Assembly (NCBI GenBank): GCA_029100885.1
Contig: JAQXPY010000135.1
Coordinates: 1 to 38,946 of the forward strand
DNA length: 38,946 bases
Reading direction: 5' to 3'
Origin: Clostridiales bacterium
GTDB taxonomy: Bacteria > Bacillota > Clostridia > Lachnospirales > Lachnospiraceae
Made by a program: the position numbers and the translations under genes. The notes beneath the pieces were generated by a model. That model was not told where the DNA came from. It saw only the letters and a list, made by a program, of their open reading frames with translations, and did not search any database. Shown here piece after piece: positions 18,108 to 26,749 of the stretch. Every line of letters begins with the position of its first letter. The stretch's first letter is position 1.

Positions 18108-21027
18108 TAAGATAAAAAATATATTTGAATCATTAAGAGAAAGGATTGAAAAACCCTTTCAGATCAGGATTTTTACTGTTGCCGTTATATTTACCTGTCT
18201 TTTTGCTCTGCTTCTCAACAATCTTTATACACTGCAGGTGGTCAACGGAGACACATATTCAGAGGAATTCATAGAAAAAATCGAAAGATCTGTCAAGCTC
18301 CCCGGTACAAGGGGGAATATTTATGATGCCGACGGAAATATTCTGGCTTATAACAGGCTTTCGTATAACGTTATCATTGCGGATGACGGCTCCTATCCTG
18401 ATTATAATGACAGGAACAACATGCTGTACAGGCTGACATGTATCCTTGAAAAGCATGAGGTGAGTATCACCTCACGTTTTGAGGTGGAGCTGGATGAAAA
18501 CGGGGACTTCCGCTATACATCGTCATCTGATTCTGCAAGAAGAAGATTTATCGCCAATGCCTACGGTGTCCTCCTGTCGAAGCTGGATACGGCTGACAGC
18601 TCCGGCAAAGTCAGATATCCTTCGGATATTTCCGCAGAGGAGCTGGTCAGACTCAAGGCCTCTGACTATGCCTTTGATTCTATAAAAAACGAGGAGGGCT
18701 CTGCGCTGGTGCCTGACGACAGAACGCTTCTTGATATGATCAAAATACTTTATGCGCTGAGACAGACGAGCTTTCAGAAATACGAATCCACTACTATCGC
18801 CGAGGATATAGATGAAAACTGTATGGCTGAGATACTGGAGAACCAGGGCGAGCTCAAGGGAGTTGATGTTGAAGAGACTTATATCAGGAGATATAACAAC
18901 GCCAAATATTTTTCTCATATTATAGGCTATACAGGCGCGATAAAGGACGATACCCAGCTCAAGGAGCTTCAGAAATCCAATCCGGATTATGTGATTTCCG
19001 ATAAGGTCGGAGCCACGGGAATAGAAAAGTCGATGGAGCAGGTACTTCAGGGCAAAAAAGGCGAAAGGCAGATGTATGTGGACAGCTATGGTCAGATACT
19101 TGATGTTATCAGTGAAACCGCTCCCGCTGCCGGTCATGATCTGTATCTTACCATAAGACAGAACCTTCAGATCGGAGTATATCATCTGCTGGAGCAGCAG
19201 CTGGCAGGAATAGTAGCCAGCAAAATAGTGAATATCCCGGCTTCGGAGATACAGATTCCTAAGAAGTCATCGGATGTTGTGATTCCTGCCGACGATGCAT
19301 ATTTTCAGTTTATTAATAACAATATTTTAGACACGGAGCATTTCTTCGATGAGGAAGACCGCGGAGAGGCTGAAGCACAGATGGCTGCGGCGTTCAGCGC
19401 ACATAAGGATGAGGTTCTGGACAGGATATCCCATGAGCTTACCGGCGGATCGGATGTGCCGTTGAATATGCTCTCAAATGAATATATAGCCTATATGGTA
19501 TATATTCTCGATTATCTGTCTCAAAGCAGCGTAGGCATAATAGATACCTCTGCCATAGACGTATACGGCAGTACTTATCTGTCATGGAAAAATGATACGA
19601 TAAGTCTTAAGGATTATCTTTATGCCGGAATATCCGAGGGATGGATAAATATCGACGTGCTTCCAAAGAATGGTCCGGAGCGCTACAGCAATGCCGATTA
19701 CATATATGATGCTATAGCAAAGCTTGTTCTGGATAATCTTGAAAATGATGAAAGCTTCAACAAGCTGATCTACAAATATATGCTTATCGACAGGAAGGGA
19801 GTCACAGGGCGTCTGCTTTGTATGGCTCTGTATGAGCAGGGAGTCATTGAATATGACGAGGAGGGCTACAGGGCTCTGGCCCGCGGAGATGAGGATTATG
19901 CCTTCTCCTTTCTTATAGATAAGATAAGAAGGATAGAGATAACACCTGCTCAGCTTGCTCTGGATCCCTGCATGGGTTCGGTAGTGATAACAGATGTTAA
20001 GACAGGAGATGTTAAGGCTCTTGTTTCTTATCCGGGCTATGATACCAACAAGATCAATGACAGTGAGTATTTTCAGGAGTGTCTCAACAACCTGTCGCTG
20101 CCTCTCATTAATTCGGCAACACAGACCAACAAGGCTCCCGGCTCGACCTTTAAGCCGTTGTCGGCCATTGCGGTTCTTGAGGAGGAAAAGATAGGAATAG
20201 CAGAAGAGGTAAACTGTACAGGTGTATATGAGGAGGTCTCTCCGAATATCAACTGCTGGATCGGAAGACCCGGACATAATCTGCTCACCGTGGAGGGAGC
20301 CATAGAGAATTCCTGCAACTACTGCTTTTCCGAGTACGCCCACAGATTATCCACAGAAAAGGATGATGCTACGGGAGAGGATGTATACAGTACGGCTCTG
20401 GGCATAGAAACACTTCAGAAGTATATGAAGATGTTCGGATTTGACAGGAAGAGCGGCATACAGATCGATGAAAAGGAACCCAAGATGTCGGACAGCGATC
20501 CGGAGAGATCGGCATTCGGTCAGGGAACAAACTCCTACAACAATGTTCAGATAGCCAGATACACTACAGCTCTGGCCAATAACGGCAAGCTGTTCAATTT
20601 GACTCTGCTCCAGAAGGAAACTGATTCTGACGGAAATCTGATCCAGGAATTTCCGGCAGAGCTCATCGATACTATCACGCTCAAGCAGTCCACATGGGAT
20701 GTGGTACATAACGGTCTGAGAAAGGTGATAACCACAGGAGTTGCCGCAGGAGTATTTCAGGGTTATACCACGGTGGAGATTGCCGGAAAAACAGGAACCG
20801 CCGAAGAGGTAAAGACAAGAGGAAACCACGGATTGTTTATTTCCTATGCACCGTATGACGATCCTGAGATATCCGTTTCCGTAGTAATACCTTTTTCATA
20901 TTCTTCGGGAAATGCCGCAAGACTGGCGAGAAAGGTCTATGATTACTATTACGGGGAGACTGATCTTGCTTCTATCATCAATGATGATGCTACAAGTATC
21001 GGGCTGTTTAATGTATCAGACGGCTGA
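18097..21027 (+). CDS. mrdA: Penicillin-binding protein 2 (elongation transpeptidase)
   Basis: Class B PBP that crosslinks peptidoglycan during lateral growth together with RodA. One N-terminal membrane helix (residues about 25-48) precedes a dimerisation domain starting LPGTRGNIYDADGNILAYN. Active-site motifs are SxxK with S683 and K686 (PGSTFKPL), SxN as SCN 739-741 and KTG at 898-900 (AGKTGTAE). At 976 residues it is long because of a large insert (about residues 365-600) between the dimerisation and transpeptidase parts, as seen in many Lachnospiraceae PBP2 proteins. It overlaps mreD and is followed by a promoter and rodA. Confidence 0.92.
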   Translation: MLLDKIKNIFESLRERIEKPFQIRIFTVAVIFTCLFALLLNNLYTLQVVNGDTYSEEFIEKIERSVKLPGTRGNIYDADGNILAYNRLSYNVIIADDGSYPDYNDRNNMLYRLTCILEKHEVSITSRFEVELDENGDFRYTSSSDSARRRFIANAYGVLLSKLDTADSSGKVRYPSDISAEELVRLKASDYAFDSIKNEEGSALVPDDRTLLDMIKILYALRQTSFQKYESTTIAEDIDENCMAEILENQGELKGVDVEETYIRRYNNAKYFSHIIGYTGAIKDDTQLKELQKSNPDYVISDKVGATGIEKSMEQVLQGKKGERQMYVDSYGQILDVISETAPAAGHDLYLTIRQNLQIGVYHLLEQQLAGIVASKIVNIPASEIQIPKKSSDVVIPADDAYFQFINNNILDTEHFFDEEDRGEAEAQMAAAFSAHKDEVLDRISHELTGGSDVPLNMLSNEYIAYMVYILDYLSQSSVGIIDTSAIDVYGSTYLSWKNDTISLKDYLYAGISEGWINIDVLPKNGPERYSNADYIYDAIAKLVLDNLENDESFNKLIYKYMLIDRKGVTGRLLCMALYEQGVIEYDEEGYRALARGDEDYAFSFLIDKIRRIEITPAQLALDPCMGSVVITDVKTGDVKALVSYPGYDTNKINDSEYFQECLNNLSLPLINSATQTNKAPGSTFKPLSAIAVLEEEKIGIAEEVNCTGVYEEVSPNINCWIGRPGHNLLTVEGAIENSCNYCFSEYAHRLSTEKDDATGEDVYSTALGIETLQKYMKMFGFDRKSGIQIDEKEPKMSDSDPERSAFGQGTNSYNNVQIARYTTALANNGKLFNLTLLQKETDSDGNLIQEFPAELIDTITLKQSTWDVVHNGLRKVITTGVAAGVFQGYTTVEIAGKTGTAEEVKTRGNHGLFISYAPYDDPEISVSVVIPFSYSSGNAARLARKVYDYYYGETDLASIINDDATSIGLFNVSDG

Positions 21028-21071
21028 TAAAATAACCATTATTAAATCTTAGTTAAAAACGACGAAATTCG

Positions 21072-21100
21072 GTGACAAATTAAAAGTTTGATAGTATAAT
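21072..21100 (+). promoter_or_regulatory. Sigma-A-type promoter immediately before rodA
   Basis: GTGACA at 21072-21077, a 17-base spacer and a perfect TATAAT at 21095-21100. Transcription would begin near 21107, only about 9 bases before the rodA ATG at 21116, and there is no Shine-Dalgarno sequence between. The predicted transcript is therefore nearly leaderless. Confidence 0.75.
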
Positions 21101-21115
21101 TTCTACAATGCCTAT

Positions 21116-22237
21116 ATGAAGAGTAAATATGTATTTAAAGCCCACAATCTGCTGCTTCTGGCGGTGGTGGCGCTGCTGAACTTTCTTGGGATACTTATAC
21201 TTCAGTCGGCGTCTAACATGGATACTGCCATAGTATCCAAACAGATATTTGCCTCGCTTACCGGCTATGCTGTATGTACGGTCATAATGTTCTTAGACTA
21301 CAACCGGATCATGAGGTATTCGAATATCATATATGCGGTCACCATCGGCATCCTTCTGGCAGTTATTATTATGGGCGTCGCGCATAAGGGTGCGGGAAGA
21401 TGGATAGTTCTGCCGGTTATAGGACAGATACAGCCCGCGGAGTTTGCAAAGGTCGGAATCATTCTGTTTTTCGCCGCTTTATTCGGAAAGAGAGAAGGAC
21501 ATATCAATGAACCGCGTATTCTGATCCCTTCAGTACTGCTTTTCGGTCTGGCTGCCATACTTGTATTTGTAGAGCCTAACCTGAGCACGACGCTGATCCT
21601 GTGTGTGATTTTTTCTGCCATGCTGTTTACGGCGGGATTAGACATACGCATAGTCCTTGCCGTATTGGTTGTCGGAGGTCTGCTTACTGCCTTTATCATG
21701 TTTCTGTTTTCAACCGATAAGGCGGGTCTGATCCCGTTTATCAAGGATTATCAGAAGGAGCGTATTATGAGCTTTCTGTATCCCGATCAGTACTCCGATA
21801 CTTTTTTTCAGCAGAGGAACTCCATTATGGCCATAGGATCCGGAGGATATTTCGGAAAGGGGCTTTTCAATACTGATATCAGCTCGGTCAAGGCCGGAAA
21901 TTTTCTGATAGAAGAGGATACGGATTTTATCTTTGCCATTATCGGTGAGGAGCTGGGCTTCAGAGGCTGCATGGGTATAATATGTGCGTATATTCTGCTG
22001 ATATTGCTGATGCTCTGGATCGCCATGAAATCAAAGAATCTGTCAGGCGCCATAATCTGTACGGGAACAGCTGCGTGGATAGGCTTTCAGACTTTTACAA
22101 ATATCGCCGTTGCCATTGCGCTTTTTCCGAATACAGGAGTTACACTTCCCTTTTTCAGCAGAGGAGCTTCTTCGCTTCTTGCCCTGTATATCGGTGTCGG
22201 GATCGTGCTGAATGTGGGAATGCAGAGCAAGGATTAG
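21116..22237 (+). CDS. rodA: RodA (SEDS peptidoglycan glycosyltransferase)
   Basis: SEDS-family polymerase that elongates glycan strands from lipid II with PBP2. It has 373 residues and about ten membrane segments. Family motifs are GAGRWIVLPVIGQIQPAEF near residues 97-115 and GFQTFTNIAVAIALFPNTGVTLPFFSRGASSL-type text near the C-terminus, including the PFFSRG block. It could be called FtsW/SpoVE-like, but its place after mreCD-mrdA favours RodA. Its own promoter suggests it can be expressed apart from the operon. No ribosome binding site precedes the ATG. Confidence 0.92.
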   Translation: MKSKYVFKAHNLLLLAVVALLNFLGILILQSASNMDTAIVSKQIFASLTGYAVCTVIMFLDYNRIMRYSNIIYAVTIGILLAVIIMGVAHKGAGRWIVLPVIGQIQPAEFAKVGIILFFAALFGKREGHINEPRILIPSVLLFGLAAILVFVEPNLSTTLILCVIFSAMLFTAGLDIRIVLAVLVVGGLLTAFIMFLFSTDKAGLIPFIKDYQKERIMSFLYPDQYSDTFFQQRNSIMAIGSGGYFGKGLFNTDISSVKAGNFLIEEDTDFIFAIIGEELGFRGCMGIICAYILLILLMLWIAMKSKNLSGAIICTGTAAWIGFQTFTNIAVAIALFPNTGVTLPFFSRGASSLLALYIGVGIVLNVGMQSKD

Positions 22238-22338
22238 CTGTAAGTGTAAATGGTAATATTGTGTTTTAATGTATGTCCGGGGTTTAAGCTGTACTTCGGC
22301 AGATAACTGTATTAATTTAAAGAAAAGGAGTCTTGGTT

Positions 22339-22725
22339 ATGAATGTGGGTCTGATTGCGCACAATTCAAAAAAGAAGCTCATGCAGGATTTCTGTATTGC
22401 CTACAAGAGCATTCTGGGAAGAAACAAGCTGTATGCCACTGCCACTACCGGAAGATTTATAGAAGAGGTGACGGATCTGAATATTCATAAATTTCTTCCC
22501 GGTCATCTCGGAGGCAGGCAGCAGATAGCCGCTCAGATTACAAATAATGCAATGGATATGGTCATCTTCCTGAGAAATCCTGAGGAACAGCTGCCTCATG
22601 AGCCGGATGTTAACGATATCATTAAGCTTTGCGATCTTTACAATATCCCGATCGCCACAAATATCGCAACTGCGGAGCTGCTTGTTCTCGCACTCGGAAA
22701 CGGAGATCTTGAGTGGCGTGAATAG
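22339..22725 (+). CDS. mgsA: Methylglyoxal synthase homolog with altered active site
   Basis: MGS normally converts dihydroxyacetone phosphate to methylglyoxal and phosphate. The 128-residue protein has the fold signatures LIAHNSKKKLM, LYATATTGRF and NIPIATNIATAELL. By comparison with E. coli MGS, H19, H98 and D101 are kept (H8, H87, D90), but the catalytic base D71 is R60 (GGRQQ instead of GGDQQ), D91 is N80 and D20 is N9. It may be inactive or have another role. ATG 22339 has AAAAGGAG at 22322-22330 upstream. The end overlaps the next gene by 8 bases. Confidence 0.85.
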   Translation: MNVGLIAHNSKKKLMQDFCIAYKSILGRNKLYATATTGRFIEEVTDLNIHKFLPGHLGGRQQIAAQITNNAMDMVIFLRNPEEQLPHEPDVNDIIKLCDLYNIPIATNIATAELLVLALGNGDLEWRE

Positions 22726-23689
22726 GATCAAGAGTTTAATAATTATAACAGCCGCTGCGGTCTGTGTCTGTACAGGCTGTACAAAATCGGAATTGACTTC
22801 GCAATACAGCTTTCCCGAAGAAAATCTTGTCACTACACAGAATGACCGGATATTTGTCAAGGGCTTTGCGGCGGATCTGTGCGTTTCCGAATCAGACGGG
22901 GATGTTAATACCGATAACGTGAATGCTGCTGCCTTCGGTCTGTTTGATATCAGCAGCGGAACGGTGGTGTCTCAGCATAATATATATGACAGGGTGTATC
23001 CGGCTTCAACGACTAAGATACTTACCTGTCTGATTGCCCTTGAAATGGGAGATCCTGACGATGTGGTAACGATTCCGAAGGAATCCGGAATTACCGTTTC
23101 AGGTTCTTCAATGGCGGATCTTAAGCCCGGAGATAAGATCAGGCTGTCGGATCTGCTGTATGCGCTTATGGTGCCCAGCGGAAATGATGCGGCTGTGGCT
23201 ATCGCCCATTACATCAGCGGAGATACCGCAGCCTTTGCCGAGGTTATGAACAACAGGGCAAAGGAGCTGGGGGCAGTGCATTCTCATTTTACAAATCCAC
23301 ACGGACTTCCGGATGATGATCATTATACGACAGTATATGATATGTATCTGATCTTTAATGAAGCGATCAGGAATGAGGAATTTGTAAAGATAGCCGGCAC
23401 AGCTGAATACAGCTGCACCGTTACAAACGACAGTGAACCGGAGGAAAAACGGGAGAGGACAGTGTCATGGACCTGCGGAAACGGTTTTCTGAACGGTAAA
23501 TTTGATTTTGCAGAGAATATGAATGTCCTGTGCGGAAAGACCGGGCATACGAGCAAAGCCGGCTTCTGTCTGGTTCTGGGCGAGACGGACACACAGGGAG
23601 ACAGATATATCTCGATCATGATGAATTCGCCTGTTTATGAACAGCTTTATGCCGGAATGAGAAATCTCGCAGAGAAAAGCCGGACCTGA
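22718..23689 (+). CDS. D-alanyl-D-alanine carboxypeptidase, lipoprotein (DacA-like)
   Basis: Serine-type peptidase that trims the terminal D-Ala of peptidoglycan stem peptides outside the membrane. Active-site motifs: SxxK as STTK (97-100), SGN (154-156) and KTG (274-276). GTG at 22718 starts a lipoprotein signal MNRIKSLIIITAAAVCVCTGC with the lipobox Cys at residue 21, so it is anchored by lipid rather than by the usual C-terminal amphipathic helix. The alternative start at 22598 lies within mgsA and would destroy the signal peptide. It has 323 residues and no PBP5-type C-terminal domain. Confidence 0.92.
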   Translation: MNRIKSLIIITAAAVCVCTGCTKSELTSQYSFPEENLVTTQNDRIFVKGFAADLCVSESDGDVNTDNVNAAAFGLFDISSGTVVSQHNIYDRVYPASTTKILTCLIALEMGDPDDVVTIPKESGITVSGSSMADLKPGDKIRLSDLLYALMVPSGNDAAVAIAHYISGDTAAFAEVMNNRAKELGAVHSHFTNPHGLPDDDHYTTVYDMYLIFNEAIRNEEFVKIAGTAEYSCTVTNDSEPEEKRERTVSWTCGNGFLNGKFDFAENMNVLCGKTGHTSKAGFCLVLGETDTQGDRYISIMMNSPVYEQLYAGMRNLAEKSRT

Positions 23690-23729
23690 ATGCTGAAAAC
23701 AGCAAATTATAAATAATGTCACAAACAAC

Positions 23730-23758
23730 TTGCTAAAGATTTTTCTGTGTAATATAAT
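23730..23758 (+). promoter_or_regulatory. Sigma-A-type promoter for the P-loop protein gene
   Basis: TTGCTA at 23730-23735, a 17-base spacer and TATAAT at 23753-23758, followed by AGGAGG at 23780-23785 and the ATG at 23792. This is one of the best promoter/RBS combinations in the window. Confidence 0.75.
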
Positions 23759-23791
23759 TTTAACAAAAGTATCCCTTTAGGAGGTAATATA

Positions 23792-24211
23792 ATGGTCCAG
23801 TTAATTGTTGGCGCAAAAGGCAAAGGAAAGACAAAGGAGCTTCTCAGCAGAGCTGAGCAGGCTATCAAGTCCGCAAACGGAACCGTCGTATATATAGATA
23901 AGAGCTCACAGCATATGTATGAGCTTTCCAACAAGATCCGTCTTATCAACATCAGCAACTTCCCGGTCAATTCCGAGGATTCATATATCGGATTCATCAG
24001 CGGTGTTATTTCACAGGATCATGATCTTGAGTATTTGTTCCTTGATGGCTTCCTTAATATCGCAAATCTTCACGGTTCTGATATTTCGGGTGCTATCGCA
24101 AAGATTGCGTCACTTTCAGAGACTTATGGTGTTAATTTCGTGATCAGCATTTCGATGGATGAGCATGCTCTTCCGGAGTCATGCAAGCAGTACGTGGCTG
24201 TCGCTCTTTAA
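23792..24211 (+). CDS. Conserved P-loop protein (clostridial PilT-like annotation)
   Basis: Small cytosolic protein of 139 residues starting with a Walker A motif GAKGKGKT at residues 7-14, and YLFLDGF near residue 90 as a possible Walker B. Orthologs in Lachnospiraceae are often labelled twitching motility protein PilT, but there is no PilT-like domain beyond the P-loop and the protein is far too short. It has a strong own promoter and ribosome binding site, suggesting good expression, and lies 4 bases before an HlyD-like gene. The function is unknown. Confidence 0.8.
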   Translation: MVQLIVGAKGKGKTKELLSRAEQAIKSANGTVVYIDKSSQHMYELSNKIRLINISNFPVNSEDSYIGFISGVISQDHDLEYLFLDGFLNIANLHGSDISGAIAKIASLSETYGVNFVISISMDEHALPESCKQYVAVAL

Positions 24212-24215
24212 TTAA

Positions 24216-25649
24216 ATGTCGGCAAAGAGAGTTTCTTACAGCAGAAGATTATTCAGAAAACTAAAACCATCCGTAGGCAAGCTTTTGGTAATACTTATGC
24301 TTGCCTACTTTGTTTTTGCGTATTTATCCGTCAGAGATAAGGTGACCGTAGGATATTATGAGGTAGAGGAGGGAAGCCTTGTCAAAGAGCATAATTATAC
24401 GGGGCTTATCCTGCGAAGCGAGGAATGTTTTCCGGCTCAGGCAAACGGTTATATTTATTTCAGCGTTGCGGACGGAAGGAAGACGGCAAAGGGCTCAAGT
24501 GTATATGCCATTGATGAGAGCGGAAGGCTCATGAACTATCTGAACACCCATTCCGGGGAGCTGTCGGAGCTGAATTCATCAAAGGCTTCAGATATAAGGG
24601 CCGAGCTGCTGCGGTATTCGAGAGGCTTTTCAAACGATCACTTCAAAAATCTCTATAATATAAAAAATACTTTAGATGCCCGGACGATAGAGTATGCCGG
24701 CATGAATGTATTCGGAACGATCCAGTCAGAGCTTATGAATTCCGGTATAAGATACAATGAGTTTGTATCCGAAAAAACAGGCATTGTATGCTGCTACACC
24801 GATGGCTTCGAGGAGCTTACGGAGGCGGATATCAAACAGACAATGTTTGACAGGGACGGCTATAATAAGGTCAACATCAAATCCGGAGATCTGCTTAAGG
24901 CGGGAGATACCGCATATAAGCTGGTGACGGATGAAAACTGGCAGATCGTATTTCCTCTTGAGGCAGAGGATATGACAGAGTTTGACGGCAAGGATCAGCT
25001 AAAGGTGAGCTTTTCGGACAAGAGCTTTTCCGTCAAATGCAAATATAAGACCATCACCGGCGCGGACAGCAGAAAGTATGGAGTTCTGTCCCTTAGCAGT
25101 TACGTTATTCAGTTCTGTCAGGAGAGATTTGTTGATTTTGAGATAGTGACAAATGATGTTTCCGGATTGAAAATCCCTGTAAAAGCCATTACAAAAAAGG
25201 ACTTTTATGTAATCCCTACTGTATATCTTGTTGAGGATGATAAGGGAAATCCCGGTTTTTACAAGGCCGTACAGGGCGCTTCCGGTACAGCTGCCGAATT
25301 TGTAATGCCTGAAATATTTAACAGAGATGATGAATTCTGCTATATCGAGTGTGATGAAAGCTCAAGATTGAGCCCGGGTGATTTTATTATGTCGTCACCG
25401 ACGGCGGCAGCTGACGGAACGGAGCGTGACACGGGAGACGAGGAGTTTTATCAGATCGGAGAAAGAAGGAGTCTTGACGGAGCCTATAATGTCAACAAAG
25501 GATATGCTGTATTTAAGAAGGTTGAGATGCTCGAAAGCTCCAACGGATATGCGATCGTAAAAAAGGGTTCCGGCTACGGACTTCAGGTGTACGATCATAT
25601 TGTGCTGGATGCCTCTATGGTTTCAGACGGACAGCTGCTGTTCAGATGA
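24216..25649 (+). CDS. HlyD-like membrane protein
   Basis: Predicted bitopic envelope protein of 477 residues. A basic N-terminus and one membrane helix (about residues 20-40, LLVILMLAYFVFAYL) are followed by an extracellular region with weak resemblance to HlyD-type adaptor proteins (VEEGSLVKEHNYTGLILRSE, then KSGDLLKAGDTAYKLV). No transporter partner is adjacent. From memory, in related Lachnospiraceae this gene sits before yggS and sepF and may belong to cell division or envelope assembly; here those genes are absent and a terminator and the BMC locus follow. Confidence 0.75.
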   Translation: MSAKRVSYSRRLFRKLKPSVGKLLVILMLAYFVFAYLSVRDKVTVGYYEVEEGSLVKEHNYTGLILRSEECFPAQANGYIYFSVADGRKTAKGSSVYAIDESGRLMNYLNTHSGELSELNSSKASDIRAELLRYSRGFSNDHFKNLYNIKNTLDARTIEYAGMNVFGTIQSELMNSGIRYNEFVSEKTGIVCCYTDGFEELTEADIKQTMFDRDGYNKVNIKSGDLLKAGDTAYKLVTDENWQIVFPLEAEDMTEFDGKDQLKVSFSDKSFSVKCKYKTITGADSRKYGVLSLSSYVIQFCQERFVDFEIVTNDVSGLKIPVKAITKKDFYVIPTVYLVEDDKGNPGFYKAVQGASGTAAEFVMPEIFNRDDEFCYIECDESSRLSPGDFIMSSPTAAADGTERDTGDEEFYQIGERRSLDGAYNVNKGYAVFKKVEMLESSNGYAIVKKGSGYGLQVYDHIVLDASMVSDGQLLFR

Positions 25650-25738
25650 TCACATACGACTTTATCCATCATGGAAAATACGCAAGCACATTTTCCCTTC
25701 TGTATCAAGTCATATGCTGAATAGTTGCCGCAGTGAAC

Positions 25739-25776
25739 AAAAGGTGCAGTATTCTTTGGATACTGTACCTTTTTTG
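25739..25776 (+). terminator. Strong rho-independent terminator
   Basis: AAAGGTGCAGTAT (25740-25752) pairs with ATACTGTACCTTT (25760-25772) over 13 positions with one G-U pair, then T residues follow to 25775. It closes the envelope gene block and separates it from the microcompartment locus. Confidence 0.88.
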
Positions 25777-25992
25777 CGTCTTGATTTAAACATAGGATGA
25801 TAAAAAAACAGGGAATTATTATGGAGCATATACAAGAATAACGATATTACGAAATGTAAACTATATACAAACTAACGACAAATTTATTAGTGAATATTGA
25901 TTATTTATTTTTATGAACACTTATAGTATTATAAACATAGGATGTTAAGAGCTAAAACTTATTTAAAAGAGGATTTTAAGAGGTAATGTGAA
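25777..25992. other. AT-rich intergenic region before the microcompartment operon
   Basis: No gene is visible between the terminator and 25993. The stretch is much richer in A+T than its surroundings. A 13-base direct repeat (TAAACATAGGATG) occurs at 25787-25799 and 25932-25944. A possible weak promoter is TTGATT at 25897-25902 with TATAGT at 25922-25927 (19-base spacer). An AGAGG (25977-25981 region) and AGAGGTAATG-like text serve as ribosome binding site for the next gene. Regulator operators may be here, but I found no convincing palindrome. Confidence 0.5.
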
Positions 25993-26670
25993 ATGAAGGT
26001 AGGATTAATTTATACCGGAACTACGCCTGAGCTCATTGAGGATATCGAGCGTGAGGTCAGAGCGCAGATCGGAAATGAAGCAGAGCTTTTCAGCCTTGCA
26101 GATCCGTCAATAATTGCGGAGGTCAGAGATGAGGGATATGTTACCACTCCGCCGGCTGCAAGACTTATAACTATGTTTATGAAGGCTGCCGAGGAGGGCT
26201 GTGACGCTGTTCTGAATATCTGCAGCTCGGTCGGAGAGGTTGCCGACTGCGTGCAGGATACCGCAAGATATATCGGAATGCCTATCGTCAGAGTTGACGA
26301 AGAGATGTGCCGTGAGGCTGTACGCGAAGGTGAGAGGATCGGAGTCATGGCAACACTTCCTACGACGCTTGAGCCGACCAAGAACACTATCAAGCGTATG
26401 GCAAGGGAGAACAACAAAAAGATCGAGCTGGTCGACTGTCTTGTTGACGGCGCTTTCGGTCTTGATCAGGAGCAGTTCAGAGCCAGAATGGGAGAGTGTG
26501 CAGGAAGGATCGCAGATAAAGTAGATGTGATCGTATTCGCACAGGGCTCAATGGCATACTGCGAGAAGTATATTGCGGATATGTACGGCAAGGTGGTTCT
26601 CAGCAGTCCGAGATTCGGTGCGGCAGCACTCAGAGAAGCTCTTGTAAAGAAGGGACTCATAAAAGACTGA
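25993..26670 (+). CDS. Asp/Glu racemase-superfamily protein with one catalytic Cys
   Basis: Cytosolic protein of 225 residues related to the Asp/Glu/hydantoin racemase, maleate isomerase and arylmalonate decarboxylase superfamily (LIYTGTTPELIED at the start, GERIGVMATLPTTLEPT mid-protein). The first catalytic Cys is present as C77 in LNICSSVGE. At the place of the second Cys (usually GCTG-like) it has AQGSMAY, so S186 replaces it. That argues against a classical two-base racemase and for a decarboxylase, isomerase or other single-Cys reaction. As the first gene before the TRAP importer, it probably acts on the imported acid or a derivative. The substrate is unknown. Confidence 0.75.
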   Translation: MKVGLIYTGTTPELIEDIEREVRAQIGNEAELFSLADPSIIAEVRDEGYVTTPPAARLITMFMKAAEEGCDAVLNICSSVGEVADCVQDTARYIGMPIVRVDEEMCREAVREGERIGVMATLPTTLEPTKNTIKRMARENNKKIELVDCLVDGAFGLDQEQFRARMGECAGRIADKVDVIVFAQGSMAYCEKYIADMYGKVVLSSPRFGAAALREALVKKGLIKD

Positions 26671-26749
26671 TAACATTATTTATTGATCGTGCGTTGGTAT
26701 ATCGCCTCGTTCAATAAGTGTTTATAGATTTAATGAAAGGGAGAAAACT

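Noticed and set aside
19582-20343. Minus-strand ORF of 253 codons
   Set aside because: It lies opposite the PBP2 transpeptidase domain, which has all its motifs in the other frame; there is no family resemblance or ribosome binding site.
25650-25992. Mobile-element insertion
   Set aside because: There is no transposase, integrase, tRNA or terminal inverted repeat; only the 13-base direct repeat was seen.
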